A model generated the notes under the pieces. The model worked only from the letters and a program-made list of their open reading frames with translations. It was not told where the DNA came from and made no database searches. The translations under genes were made by a program, and so were the position numbers. This document shows positions 17,374-25,778 of a DNA stretch of 64,000 bases, piece after piece. Position 1 is the first letter of the stretch. Each line of letters starts with the position of its first letter. Location: positions 930,001 through 994,000 of the forward strand of contig NZ_JAMTCJ010000001.1 in NCBI RefSeq assembly GCF_024171815.1, written 5' to 3'. This DNA comes from Williamsia maris (GTDB lineage Bacteria; Actinomycetota; Actinomycetes; Mycobacteriales; Mycobacteriaceae).

Positions 17374-18048
17374 ATGACCACTACCGATACGACTGTCGGG
17401 ACGGCCGCGATCCGGCCACTCCGCGCAGACGCCGAACGCAACCGCCTGCGCATCATCGCCGCAGCTCGCGAGCTGTTCGCCGACCGTGGGCTCGAGGTGA
17501 CGCTCGACGACGTGGCCGCCCACGCGGGAGTGGGCGTGGGCACCGTCTACCGCCGTTTCGACAACCGCGACCAGCTCATCGAGGGCGTCTTCGTCGAGCA
17601 TCTACACGAGGTGGCGACCCGCCTGACCGCTGCCCTCGAATCACCGGACACGTGGAACGGGGTAGTCACGCTCTTCACGTACGTGGGCGAATCGATGGCC
17701 GGTGACCGCGGATTGGCCGCGGTGATGATGCGTATCGACCACACCGCCCCGGCCATCGAGACGGCCAAGCTGGCGATGACGTCGCTGATCGAGCAGGTGC
17801 ACCGACGGGGTGTGGACGAGGGCGTCCTGCGGCCGGAGATCGAGCGCACCGACTTCTTCGCGTTCTTCACCATGCTCTCGGCCGTCGCCGACGTCACGCA
17901 GTCGACCGCGCCCGGCACGTGGCGTCGCTACCTCGAACTCATGCTCGACAGCATCCGCGCCGACGGGAACCGACAGCCATTGGCGACACCGGCTCTCACC
18001 GACGCCCAGATCCGTCAGGCCCAGGCAGCGCGCTGCCAGACCCGCTGA
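17374..18048 (+). CDS. TetR/AcrR family transcriptional regulator
   Basis: A 224-residue TetR protein with the HTH at about residues 20-65 (LDDVAAHAGVGVGTVYRRF, typical of the SbtR/TetR_C_9-like group). ATG 17374 stands 6 nt after TATGGT with no Shine-Dalgarno, so it is probably leaderless; GTG 17368 is an alternative. It is divergent from the DHA2 exporter and very likely represses it. It ends 94 bp before tRNA-Lys. Confidence 0.9.
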   Translation: MTTTDTTVGTAAIRPLRADAERNRLRIIAAARELFADRGLEVTLDDVAAHAGVGVGTVYRRFDNRDQLIEGVFVEHLHEVATRLTAALESPDTWNGVVTLFTYVGESMAGDRGLAAVMMRIDHTAPAIETAKLAMTSLIEQVHRRGVDEGVLRPEIERTDFFAFFTMLSAVADVTQSTAPGTWRRYLELMLDSIRADGNRQPLATPALTDAQIRQAQAARCQTR

Positions 18049-18142
18049 CATCCGACGCGACGCAGCCGTCGAGCCATGTCAGCCGACGACGTGCGCGTCT
18101 GTAAACTTCTCTCCGATGCCGCGGATGTTTCCGCGAGCTCAT

Positions 18143-18218
18143 GCCCCTATAGCTCAGTTGGTAGAGCTACGGACTTTTAATCCGCAGGTCGTAGGTTCGA
18201 GCCCTACTGGGGGCACCA
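18143..18218 (+). tRNA. tRNA-Lys (TTT), CCA encoded
   Basis: Cloverleaf with acceptor GCCCCTA pairing to TGGGGGC, D-arm AGCTCAGTTGGTAGAGC, anticodon loop CTTTTAA (TTT), T-arm TAGGTTCGAGCCCTA, discriminator A and genomic CCA at 18216-18218. The other three tRNAs here lack encoded CCA. Confidence 0.96.
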
Positions 18219-18221
18219 GCG

Positions 18222-18947
18222 TCACGATTCCGAGTGCACCGACGGGATCGGATGATCTGCGTCGATCAGCTGTCGCGCGAGCTCGACGACCGGGGTGTTC
18301 GAGTCCTGCGACAGCCGCCGGATCAGCTCCCACGCCCGCAGCGCGTCGATGTCGAAGCGCTCCATGATCATTCCCTTGGCCTGCCCGATGATGTCGCGAC
18401 TGGCCAGCGCACTCGCGAACTGCTCCTCGCGGCGCGCGGCGTGCAGGGCGAGCGCAGCATGGGTCGCGACCGCGATCCCGAGCTCCTCGGCCTCGGCCGT
18501 GAAAGCCCCGGGCTGACCGCTGTGGATGTTCAGCGAACCCATGGCGGCATCACTGCGGTACAGCTGGAACGCGATGGTCGATCTGACCGGTGTCTCACTC
18601 AGCGCGAGAGCGATGAACTCGGGCCACCGCGTCTCCGACCCGTAATCGTCCGAGCGGACGATGTGGCCTCTCCATTCGGTGGCCGCTTGCACGCACGGGC
18701 CCGCCCCTACCGATTCCTGCAGGTGATCGACGTGTTTCGCGATGTCGTCGGTCGGTGCGACCGATACGACCCTGCGTTTGGACACCAGCGTGATACCGGC
18801 CCATTCGGCCCCGGGGACCTGTTCGACGGCGGCTGCGGTGACCGAGGTCAACAGGTCCGACTCGTCGGCGGGGAGTTGTTCGAAGAGTTCACGGGCCTTG
18901 TCGGCCATCGCGGTCAAGCGGGTCGTGACGTCGTTGTTGTCGCTCAA
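18222..18947 (-). CDS. GAF-ANTAR domain regulator
   Basis: A 241-residue soluble protein. The N-terminal GAF domain (about 15-160) includes WAGITLVSKRR and a FQLYRSDAAMGSLNIHS core. The C-terminal ANTAR domain (about 180-235) shows Gln-Ala-Lys-Gly-Met-Ile-Met-Glu-Arg and AWELIRRLSQ. ANTAR proteins bind paired hairpins in RNA and act as antiterminators, with GAF as a probable ligand sensor. The start is TTG 18947, with GGAGG 6 nt before it; upstream residues have no domain match. The RNA target is not evident nearby. Confidence 0.87.
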   Translation of the reverse strand: MSDNNDVTTRLTAMADKARELFEQLPADESDLLTSVTAAAVEQVPGAEWAGITLVSKRRVVSVAPTDDIAKHVDHLQESVGAGPCVQAATEWRGHIVRSDDYGSETRWPEFIALALSETPVRSTIAFQLYRSDAAMGSLNIHSGQPGAFTAEAEELGIAVATHAALALHAARREEQFASALASRDIIGQAKGMIMERFDIDALRAWELIRRLSQDSNTPVVELARQLIDADHPIPSVHSES

Positions 18948-19146
18948 TGTCGGCCTCCACGGGCGCGACACCCTCCGTTGCCGCGCGCTGAACTGGTTGC
19001 GCGCCTGCAGCCTTGACGGACAGCAGGCGCGGCAGCCGGTTGTTTCAGCCGCACTCCGACCATTAAACACAATGGCGGTGACGGCACGGAAAGAACCACC
19101 TACTCCAATGTTGGTGTGGCATTGACCCACCCGAGGGGGCGCCGTG

Positions 19147-19371
19147 ATGGATCATCGGGTCATGACGACACCGCCGGGACACACACCCGAGGAACTCGAC
19201 GACGACGCGCTGATCGCGGAGATCAAGCGGTTGCGCGACGCCGTACAGGCCGAGTTCGATTCACTGACCTCCGACGGGGACCGTTCCGGCCACGACGCAC
19301 GGGTCGCCGAGCTCGACGCCGCCACGAGGGCCGCGAAGGGGCGAGGACTCGACGTACCACTCGGTAAGTGA
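19147..19371 (+). CDS. Small uncharacterised acidic protein
   Basis: A 74-residue protein that is strongly charged and probably helical, with core DALIAEIKRLRDAVQAEFDS followed by a second Glu/Asp/Arg-rich helix. It resembles short actinobacterial DUF6158-like proteins, but I am not certain of the assignment. ATG 19147 follows GAGGGGG by 8 nt; GTG 19144 and ATG 19162 are alternatives. No membrane segment or metal motif is visible. It stands alone between the ANTAR regulator and a GlxA-type regulator. Confidence 0.6.
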   Translation: MDHRVMTTPPGHTPEELDDDALIAEIKRLRDAVQAEFDSLTSDGDRSGHDARVAELDAATRAAKGRGLDVPLGK

Positions 19372-19399
19372 CTGCTGAAGCCACGGCGACCTAGTGCCC

Positions 19400-20506
19400 C
19401 TACGCGGGATCGGCCAGTTGTTCGGCACCGAGATCCGCAGCGATGGAACGACTTTGCGAACGGTCGTCGATACGGGTCACCAACGCTTCACCCTCAGGCG
19501 CGCTCTCGTCGACGACGTCGCTCGACACCGTCGACCGGAAGCGGCGCTGGTATTTGCTCGGCGAGATGCCCAGTCGGGCGACGAACGCGCGTCGTAGGGC
19601 CTCGCCGCTGCCGTATCCGGCGGCGGTCGCGGTCTCGGTGACCGACAGGCCGGCGTCGAGCTTGTCGCGCGCGAGCGCGAAGCGAACCTGCGCGACGTAC
19701 TCCGCCGGTGAGCTCTCGAGTTCGGCGCGGAACAACCGGGTGAGATGGCGTGCACTGACACCGGCGTGGGCGGCCAGCGACCGGACCGTGTGCGCCTCGG
19801 TGGGATCGGCGCAGATGAGGTCGGTCAGCTCACGGACGAGGTCGCTGCGCGGGACCGGACCGGTCAACGACGCGGAGAACTGCGACTGTCCGCCGGCCCG
19901 CTGCATGTAGACCAGCAGCGACTGCGCGACGCGGCGCGCAGCGTGCGGACCGTGATCCTCCTCGACCAGCGCCAACGCGAGATCCATACCCGCAGCCACC
20001 CCGGCCGAGCTGTAGACGTTGCCGTCGCGGACGAAGATCGAATCGGGTTCGACGTCCACCGCCGGGTACAACCGGGCCAGGTTGTCGGTGAACTTCCAGT
20101 GCGTGGTCGCGCGCCGACCGTCGAGAACCCCGAGTGCCGCGAGGACGAAGGCGCCGCTGCAGACCGACGCCAGCCTCCGGGTGCCCTGGGCGAGACTGGT
20201 GGTCGCCGCGAGCACCTCGGGGGTGACGAACCGGCTCGGCGACATCTCGCTGCCCGGGATGATCACCGTGTCGCACCATCCGGCGTCGGCTGCCGCGGCC
20301 GACACCGACATCCGCGCGCCGATCGATGTGGCGACATCGTTGCCGTCCGGCGACACCAACACCACGTCGTAGTTGTCGACCGTCTGATTGGCCTCGATGA
20401 ACACCTCTGCGGGCCCTGCGAAATCCAACATCTTGACGCCGTCGAAGACCAGGATGCCGATACGCCGTCGGGGAACGGGGCCGGTCGGTAGATCGAGCAG
20501 CGTCAT
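19400..20506 (-). CDS. GlxA-family AraC-type transcriptional regulator
   Basis: A 368-residue protein with a DJ-1/PfpI-like N-terminal domain (about 14-190), including SVCSGAFVLAALG with Cys116, and a C-terminal AraC/XylS DNA-binding domain (about 235-345; TVRSLAAHAGVSARHLTRLF and GYGSGEALRRAF). In this family the amidotransferase-like domain senses a ligand and is not usually catalytic. ATG 20506 is chosen; a 13-residue extension from 20545 would overlap the divergent promoter. It faces a TetR gene across 59 bp. Confidence 0.88.
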   Translation of the reverse strand: MTLLDLPTGPVPRRRIGILVFDGVKMLDFAGPAEVFIEANQTVDNYDVVLVSPDGNDVATSIGARMSVSAAAADAGWCDTVIIPGSEMSPSRFVTPEVLAATTSLAQGTRRLASVCSGAFVLAALGVLDGRRATTHWKFTDNLARLYPAVDVEPDSIFVRDGNVYSSAGVAAGMDLALALVEEDHGPHAARRVAQSLLVYMQRAGGQSQFSASLTGPVPRSDLVRELTDLICADPTEAHTVRSLAAHAGVSARHLTRLFRAELESSPAEYVAQVRFALARDKLDAGLSVTETATAAGYGSGEALRRAFVARLGISPSKYQRRFRSTVSSDVVDESAPEGEALVTRIDDRSQSRSIAADLGAEQLADPA

Positions 20507-20516
20507 AGTTATGGAA

Positions 20517-20530
20517 TTGTGCCTCCACAA
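20517..20530. promoter_or_regulatory. Inverted repeat in the glxA-type/tetR divergent promoter
   Basis: TTGTG-CCTC-CACAA is a perfect 5-bp inverted repeat midway between the two starts. It is a plausible binding site for either regulator. Confidence 0.4.
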
Positions 20531-20565
20531 TCCCGATTCCGCCACACATTGCTACGTTTGTCGCC

Positions 20566-21150
20566 ATGGGACGCCCACGCCGGTTCGACGAGAACGCGTT
20601 GATCGACGCCGCCGAGGAACTGTTCTGGTCGCGTGGCTTCGACGGCACCTCGGTCGAGGACGTGTCGGCGGCGACCGGCGTCGGCAACGGCAGCATCTAC
20701 GCCGCGTACTCGAACAAGATGGGTCTGTTCGTCGCTGTTCTCGACCGGTACTGCGACCGCCGGGCGGCGTTCGTGCAGGCAACACTCGACGCCACCGGCG
20801 GTTCGGCCAAGCACGCGGTCCGCGTGTACTTCGACGCCGTGATCGCCGACTGCGGGTCGCACCCGGACCGTCGCGGGTGCCTGATGTTGAACACGCTGGC
20901 GCACATGGGGGATCGCGTGCCCGCCGTGACCACCGTCATCGGCCGCGCCACGCAACGCATGGAAACCGCGGTGGCACATCGACTCCGCGGGCCGGGATTC
21001 GACGAGCTGCCCGAGGCGGAGATCTCGGCGCTGAGCGCTCACGTCGTGATGGTGTCGCAGGGTCTGATCCAACTCAGCCGCCTGGGCACGTCACCACCAC
21101 GCCTCGCTGAGATCGCCGCTGTGTCAGCCGATCTGCTGCCCACCGCCTGA
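20566..21150 (+). CDS. TetR/AcrR family transcriptional regulator
   Basis: A 194-residue TetR protein with HTH VEDVSAATGVGNGSIYAAYS and a C-terminal domain with Asp-Arg-Arg-Gly-Cys-Leu-Met-Leu-Asn-Thr, as in many YxaF/AcrR relatives. ATG 20566 lies 7 nt after TACGTT without a Shine-Dalgarno, so it is likely leaderless. It is divergent from the GlxA-type regulator and meets the HxlR gene tail-to-tail with no gap (stops at 21150 and 21151). Confidence 0.87.
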   Translation: MGRPRRFDENALIDAAEELFWSRGFDGTSVEDVSAATGVGNGSIYAAYSNKMGLFVAVLDRYCDRRAAFVQATLDATGGSAKHAVRVYFDAVIADCGSHPDRRGCLMLNTLAHMGDRVPAVTTVIGRATQRMETAVAHRLRGPGFDELPEAEISALSAHVVMVSQGLIQLSRLGTSPPRLAEIAAVSADLLPTA

Positions 21151-21579
21151 TCAATCACGGTCGGCGTCGAACGTCTTACGGCGAGTGAACACCTCGTCCA
21201 TGTTCGCCTGGGCCCACTCCTTGACGCCGCCGATGACGTGGTTCAGAGACAGACCCAGATCCGTCAGCTCGTAGGACACCGTCACGGGGACGGTCGGCGT
21301 GACCGTTCGGGAGACCAGACCATCGCGCTCCAGCGAACGCAGCGTCTGGGTCAGCATCTTCTGACTGACACCGGCGAGCAGGCGCCCCAGTTCGGAGTAG
21401 CGCATCGCACGGGGTTCACCGTCGCATCCGGCTCCGCCGCCACCGAGACCGACCAGGATCAACGTGACCCATTTGTCGGAGATTCGATCCAGCAGATGGC
21501 GACTAGGGCATCCGGCCAGGAATGCGTCGTAGTCCACCTTGGCCTGCGCTCGCTTCTGGGCCGCTGTCGTCGTCGCCAT
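21151..21579 (-). CDS. HxlR (DUF24) family winged-helix regulator
   Basis: A 142-residue winged-helix protein with the family signature around Cys24 (AGCPSRHLLDRISDKWVTLI) and a recognition region LLAGVSQKMLTQTLRSLERDGL. HxlR/DUF24 proteins such as YodB and QorR sense quinones, diamide or aldehydes through the N-terminal cysteine. ATG 21579 has GGAAGAGG 6 nt before it. It is divergent from an aldo/keto reductase gene, a common HxlR target type. Confidence 0.9.
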   Translation of the reverse strand: MATTTAAQKRAQAKVDYDAFLAGCPSRHLLDRISDKWVTLILVGLGGGGAGCDGEPRAMRYSELGRLLAGVSQKMLTQTLRSLERDGLVSRTVTPTVPVTVSYELTDLGLSLNHVIGGVKEWAQANMDEVFTRRKTFDADRD

Positions 21580-21608
21580 CGAACACCTCTTCCTGGTCGG
21601 AGAGTTAC

Positions 21609-21622
21609 GCACTTACAGGTGC
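21609..21622. promoter_or_regulatory. Imperfect palindrome, HxlR operator candidate
   Basis: GCACTTACAGGTGC has 4-bp outer arms (GCAC/GTGC) and an ACTTACAGGT core, close to the ACTTACAAGT-type sites reported for HxlR/DUF24 regulators. It sits between the divergent hxlR-type and reductase genes. Confidence 0.45.
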
Positions 21623-21691
21623 CTACTTCCCGTTGGGATGCTACCCGGCCAGAATTTCAGGTGACAGACCACCAGAACGAAAGGCACACGA

Positions 21692-22573
21692 ATGAGCACG
21701 TCCTCGTCATCCCTCCCCGGCGGAACCTGGCCGTTGGGTGAGCTGGCCATGACCCGCGTCGGCTACGGCGCCATGCAACTCGCAGGACCGGGGGTGATGG
21801 GCCCGCCCGCCGACGTCGACGCTGCGATCGAGACCTTGCGCGGGGTCGTCGAACTGGGAATCACCCACATCGACACCGCCGACGCGTACGGACCGCGCAT
21901 CACCAACGAACTGATCCGAACGGCCCTGCACCCATACCCGAAATCCCTGCACATCGTGACAAAGGTCGGCGCGAGGCGGGACGAGCACGGCGGATGGCCA
22001 CCGGCACGCGGGCAGGAGGACGTGCGCCGCGCGGTGCAGGACAACCTGGAGACACTCGGCCTCGACGTCCTGGACGTGGTCAACCTCCGCCTGGGCGACG
22101 CCACCGGGCCACAGGACGGTTCGGTTGCCGAGCCGTTCGAGACGCTGGTCGAACTCCAGCAGCGCGGCCTCATCCGACATGTCGGGGTGAGCAATGCGAC
22201 AGCGGAACAGGTCGCCGAGGCCCGCTCGATCGCCCCGATCGTCTGCGTCCAGAACATGTACAACCTCGCCCATCGGCAGGACGACGAGCTGATCGACGAA
22301 CTCGCCGCCGCCGGTATCGCCTACGTGCCGTTCTTTCCCCTCGGCGGCTTCAGCCCGCTGCAGTCCTCGGCGCTCTCGGCCGTGGCCGATCGATTGGGGT
22401 CGACGCCGATGTCGGTGGGCCTGGCCTGGTTGCTCCAGCGGTCGCCGAACATCCTGCTGATCCCGGGGACTTCGTCGTCGACGCATCTGCGCGAGAACAC
22501 ATTCGGTGCCGGGCTCACACTGTCCGATGACGATTGGGCCGCGCTCGACCAGATCGGTCGGCCGGCGCAGTGA
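21692..22573 (+). CDS. Aldo/keto reductase
   Basis: A 293-residue TIM-barrel NADPH-dependent reductase. Asp61 and Tyr66 (HIDTADAYG) and Lys91 (TKVG) of the catalytic tetrad are present. The usual His in DLVxxH is Arg133 (VVNLR), a variation known in some AKR subgroups. It would reduce small aldehydes or ketones. ATG 21692 follows GAAAGG by about 8 nt. The divergent HxlR-type sensor suggests induction by carbonyl or quinone stress. Confidence 0.9.
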   Translation: MSTSSSSLPGGTWPLGELAMTRVGYGAMQLAGPGVMGPPADVDAAIETLRGVVELGITHIDTADAYGPRITNELIRTALHPYPKSLHIVTKVGARRDEHGGWPPARGQEDVRRAVQDNLETLGLDVLDVVNLRLGDATGPQDGSVAEPFETLVELQQRGLIRHVGVSNATAEQVAEARSIAPIVCVQNMYNLAHRQDDELIDELAAAGIAYVPFFPLGGFSPLQSSALSAVADRLGSTPMSVGLAWLLQRSPNILLIPGTSSSTHLRENTFGAGLTLSDDDWAALDQIGRPAQ

Positions 22574-22599
22574 ACTGTCCATCGGCCTGACACGACGAA

Positions 22600-22640
22600 G
22601 CCGACCGGCGCCGCGCGTGGGGTCGCGGGCACCGGTCGGC
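22600..22640. terminator. Bidirectional hairpin terminator
   Basis: GCCGACCGG (22600-22608) pairs with CCGGTCGGC (22632-22640) around a GC-rich inner loop and is followed by a G-run. It lies between the convergent reductase and repeat-protein genes. Confidence 0.65.
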
Positions 22641-22663
22641 GGGGGGGTGTGGAAACTACGAGT

Positions 22664-23137
22664 TCAGCGTCCTCCGAGCAGACCCTGCAGGGTGTTGTTC
22701 AGGCCGGTGCCCACGCTCGTCAGCGTTTCGGTGCCCGCGGTGCCCAGGTTCTTCTGGGTCTCCGAGCCCGCGGTGCCGAGGTTGGTCTGGGTCTCCGAAC
22801 CGGCGGTGCCCAGGTTCTTCTGGGTCTCCGAGCCCGCGGTGCCCAGGTTCTTCTGGGTCTCCGAGCCCGCGGTGCCCAGGTTCTTCTGGGTCTCCGAGCC
22901 CGCGGTGCCCAGGTTCTGCTGAGTCTGCGAGCCGGCAGTGCCCAGGTTCTGCTGCGTCTGGCTGCCCGCGGTGCCCAGCTGGGTGATCGTCTGGGTTCCT
23001 GCGGTGCCGAGCTGGTTGAGCAGAGACGGCGCTGCGGACGCGGTGCCCGCGCCCAGAACCGCGGCGAAAGCAGCAGCTGCTGCGACAGATCCGGCGAGAG
23101 TTCCGATGCGCTTGGCGCGTGCGATGTTGTTTGTCAT
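22664..23137 (-). CDS. Secreted protein of tandem 11-residue repeats
   Basis: A 157-residue protein with a signal peptide (basic MTNNIARAKR, hydrophobic 11-30, likely cleavage after Ala-Ser-Ala at 33-35). Residues 43-141 are nine consecutive 11-mers of form LGTAGSETQKN, with a degenerate tenth (142-152) and a LLGGR tail. There are no cysteines or catalytic motifs. I do not recognise the family. An 11-residue period suits an amphipathic extended helix, as in LEA-type or apolipoprotein-like proteins, but the Gly content argues for disorder. It is monocistronic with its own terminator. Confidence 0.82.
   Translation of the reverse strand: MTNNIARAKRIGTLAGSVAAAAAFAAVLGAGTASAAPSLLNQLGTAGTQTITQLGTAGSQTQQNLGTAGSQTQQNLGTAGSETQKNLGTAGSETQKNLGTAGSETQKNLGTAGSETQTNLGTAGSETQKNLGTAGTETLTSVGTGLNNTLQGLLGGR
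22682..23011. repeat. 33-bp coding tandem repeat, ten units
   Basis: Ten 33-bp units encode the 11-residue repeats of the secreted protein. The central units are almost identical at DNA level, so copy number may vary by slippage or recombination. Confidence 0.85.
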
Positions 23138-23289
23138 GAGTGAGATACAACACCGCGAATTCTCTGTCGAATAGTGCTTTGACCAGGGTTTTCGAAGTAG
23201 GGGGATGATCCCCCGATCCCCTATCGGTGATCAGCCGAGAATCCCCCGCATCGATCAGGGGAAATCCCCGCACCCCCTATATCGACCCC

Positions 23290-23973
23290 CTACGGGGCCG
23301 ATTCGACACCGGGTAATCGATATTCCTGTTTCGGTCGCCCGGTGCTGCCGTATCGCAGCTTCATCACCAGTTGTCCGTCGGCCACCAGCGAGGCCAGGTA
23401 CCGACGAGCGGTGGGTGGGGAGATGCCGACGACCGAGGAGAGTTCGTCGGCGAACATCGGGCGCGCCTGGTCTGCGAAGGCCCCGAGAATCGACTTCTCG
23501 GTCTGCGAACTCTCGTCCCCACGAGCCTGTGGGACGCGGTCGCCCCGCATGGTCGCCACGGCCGAATCCACCTGTGCCTGACCCAGAGTGGTGGTGTCGA
23601 CGATGCGCCGGTACTGCGCGTAGCCGGCCAGTCGGCGGGCCAGTTCGGTGTTCTCGAAGGGCTTGATGAGATACGCCAGCGCACCGGCAGTGAAGGCGTG
23701 ACGGACGGCCGTCGCGCTCTCCTCAGCCGTGACGACGAAAGCGTCGCAACGCATCTCGCGGATCAACTCGATGCCGGAACCGTCGGGCAGGTGGACGTCG
23801 ACGAGCGCCAGATCGATCTCGGGGTGGTCGACGAGTGCGGTCCGTGCCTCGGCGATGCTGCCGACCCTGGCCTCGGTGCGGAACCCGATCATCGCGTCGG
23901 CGATCGACGCGTGCAGTGCCGCCACGCGGAAGTCGTCGTCGACGACCAGCAGCGATAGCTCGTTCCTGCTCAT
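23290..23973 (-). CDS. citB: Response regulator, CitB/DpiA (DcuR) family
   Basis: A 227-residue regulator. The receiver domain (6-120) has an acidic pocket at Asp12-Asp14, phospho-acceptor Asp59 (LALVDVHLP) and Lys104 (YLIKPF). The C-terminal half holds a winged HTH (PMFADELSSVVGISPPTARRYL) like CitB/DpiA. Its start overlaps the end of the kinase gene by 4 nt, so the pair is coupled. Next to a CitMHS transporter, it probably activates citrate uptake, as CitAB does in Corynebacterium glutamicum (family knowledge). Confidence 0.88.
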   Translation of the reverse strand: MSRNELSLLVVDDDFRVAALHASIADAMIGFRTEARVGSIAEARTALVDHPEIDLALVDVHLPDGSGIELIREMRCDAFVVTAEESATAVRHAFTAGALAYLIKPFENTELARRLAGYAQYRRIVDTTTLGQAQVDSAVATMRGDRVPQARGDESSQTEKSILGAFADQARPMFADELSSVVGISPPTARRYLASLVADGQLVMKLRYGSTGRPKQEYRLPGVESAP

Positions 23974-25697
23974 CGGACACCACCCTCACGCAGCACATCG
24001 GGGATCCGCGCGACCATGATCGCGCCGCCCAACGGATTCTCGTCCCCGATGCTCTCACCCGTGACTGCGTCGGCTGCCGACCCGGGGTCACCGATCACCA
24101 CGTCGCCGCCGTGTCCTCGGGCCGACTGCCGGGACAGCGCGAGGCCCATGCCGCGGCCCCCGGGGACCGCGGAGTCGGCATGGGTCGTCACGCCCTCGGT
24201 GAACACGTCGCCGGGGTCGGGGACGCTGATGCCGTCACCACTGTCGGCCACAGTGACCAGGAGGTTCGCGTCCTCCATGACAAGCTCGACCTCCACGACC
24301 CGCGGTTCGCGACCACCGGTGCGCGCTGCGTCGATGGCGTTGTCGACCAGGTTGCCGACGATGGTGATCACGTCGACCGGCGACACCAACTCGCCGTCCA
24401 CCCACGTCTGCGGGCCGAGGGTGAGCACGACGCCACTCTCCCGGGCCGCGGCCGCCTTGGCGTCGAGAAAGGCGTGCAGGTGGGGTTCGGCGACGTTGTC
24501 GAGGCCCGGCACCTCGATCGCATAGCGTCCGCTGCCGGTCACCTCGTCGAGGTAATCGAGTGCCGCGGCGGCATCGCCCTGACGGATCAGACCGGCGACC
24601 ACGTGGATCCGGTTCGCCGACTCGTGGCGCTGGGCACGCAACGCGTCGCTGATCGCCTTGATCGACGCGACCTCACGCGTGAGTCCCTCGACGTCGGTGC
24701 GGTCGACCACCGACACCACGATGCCGAGGTCACGGCCGTCCTGTCGGACCCGCCGGGAGCTCACGAGCACGATCCGGTCACCGACGGCCGCAGCGCGCGG
24801 GATCTCGACCGGGTCGCGGGCCACCTCCAGCACACGCGGCGTCAGGCCGACGGTCTCGATGCGTTGCCCGACGTCTCCGGTCAGCGCCAGCAGATCGCGG
24901 GCCCGGTCGTTGATCACCCGCACCACACCACCGGCGTCGACCGCGACGACGCCGTCGCCGATCGAGTGCAACACCGCCTGCTGCTCACGGACGAGCTCGG
25001 TGAGCTGATCGGGCTCGAGGCCGAGCGTGAGTCGACGCCATCGGCGGGCCAACGCGATCGACCCGATGATCCCGATCGCCAACGCCACCAACGCGATCGC
25101 CGACGTCGTGAACAGGTCGTCGCGGACATCACCGCCGATCTTCTCCGTCGAGATGCCGACGCTGACGAGTCCGATGACCGCACCCGTGCGGGCGAAGATC
25201 GGCACCTTGGCCCGCACCGACTCCCCGAGGGTGCCGCGATCGGTGTTGACGTCCTCGTCGCCGCCGAGCGCCCTCGTGGGGTCGGTGCTCAACGGCTTGC
25301 CGAGTTCGTCGATCTCGGGGTGCGCCAACCGGATACCGCGGTCGTTGGCGATCACGACGAACAACGCGCCGGTGCGGGCGGCGACCGCACGCGCCTGATT
25401 CTCCAACGGTCCGTCGGCCAAGACGGCGCCGGTCGGCGACACCGTGCCGCCTGCCGACGCGTACCGGGCGACCTCGTCACGTACCTGTTGATCGCTGGCC
25501 ACCGACCGCGCGATCGCCAGTGCGCGCTGGGCGTATTCGTCCCGAAGCCGATCACCGGAACCGGCGATCAGAACCCCGAATCCCACCGCGAGGCTGATCG
25601 CGATGACGACGATCTGCAGCAGCAGGACCTGGGTGCGCAGCTTCATGGGTCCGGATCGCAAGGGTCTGGCGCGCATCACCTCACCGACCCGGGCCAT
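23970..25697 (-). CDS. citA: Sensor histidine kinase, CitA/DcuS family
   Basis: A 575-residue membrane kinase: TM1 at about 24-47, an extracytoplasmic PAS-like (PDC) sensor domain, TM2 near 180-203, a cytoplasmic PAS, then the phospho-acceptor helix with LRAQRHESANRIH and a HATPase_c domain (NLVDNAIDA, DSGDGI, GRGMGLAL). This matches citrate/dicarboxylate sensors. ATG 25697 is chosen because TACCCT lies 6 nt upstream, the leaderless arrangement common in this window. The transporter gene upstream reads in the same direction with an 81-bp gap. Confidence 0.88.
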   Translation of the reverse strand: MARVGEVMRARPLRSGPMKLRTQVLLLQIVVIAISLAVGFGVLIAGSGDRLRDEYAQRALAIARSVASDQQVRDEVARYASAGGTVSPTGAVLADGPLENQARAVAARTGALFVVIANDRGIRLAHPEIDELGKPLSTDPTRALGGDEDVNTDRGTLGESVRAKVPIFARTGAVIGLVSVGISTEKIGGDVRDDLFTTSAIALVALAIGIIGSIALARRWRRLTLGLEPDQLTELVREQQAVLHSIGDGVVAVDAGGVVRVINDRARDLLALTGDVGQRIETVGLTPRVLEVARDPVEIPRAAAVGDRIVLVSSRRVRQDGRDLGIVVSVVDRTDVEGLTREVASIKAISDALRAQRHESANRIHVVAGLIRQGDAAAALDYLDEVTGSGRYAIEVPGLDNVAEPHLHAFLDAKAAAARESGVVLTLGPQTWVDGELVSPVDVITIVGNLVDNAIDAARTGGREPRVVEVELVMEDANLLVTVADSGDGISVPDPGDVFTEGVTTHADSAVPGGRGMGLALSRQSARGHGGDVVIGDPGSAADAVTGESIGDENPLGGAIMVARIPDVLREGGVR

Positions 25698-25778
25698 CAG
25701 ACCAGGGTAGGCACCCGGCGGATGACGGGTGCCCACCTTGGACGAGATCGCGGAGCCGACGGTCAGAAAGGGCTCAGC

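Noticed and set aside
22682-23011. CRISPR-like array of 33-bp repeats
   Set aside because: Repeats are contiguous with no spacers, lie in one reading frame behind a signal peptide, and no cas genes are near.
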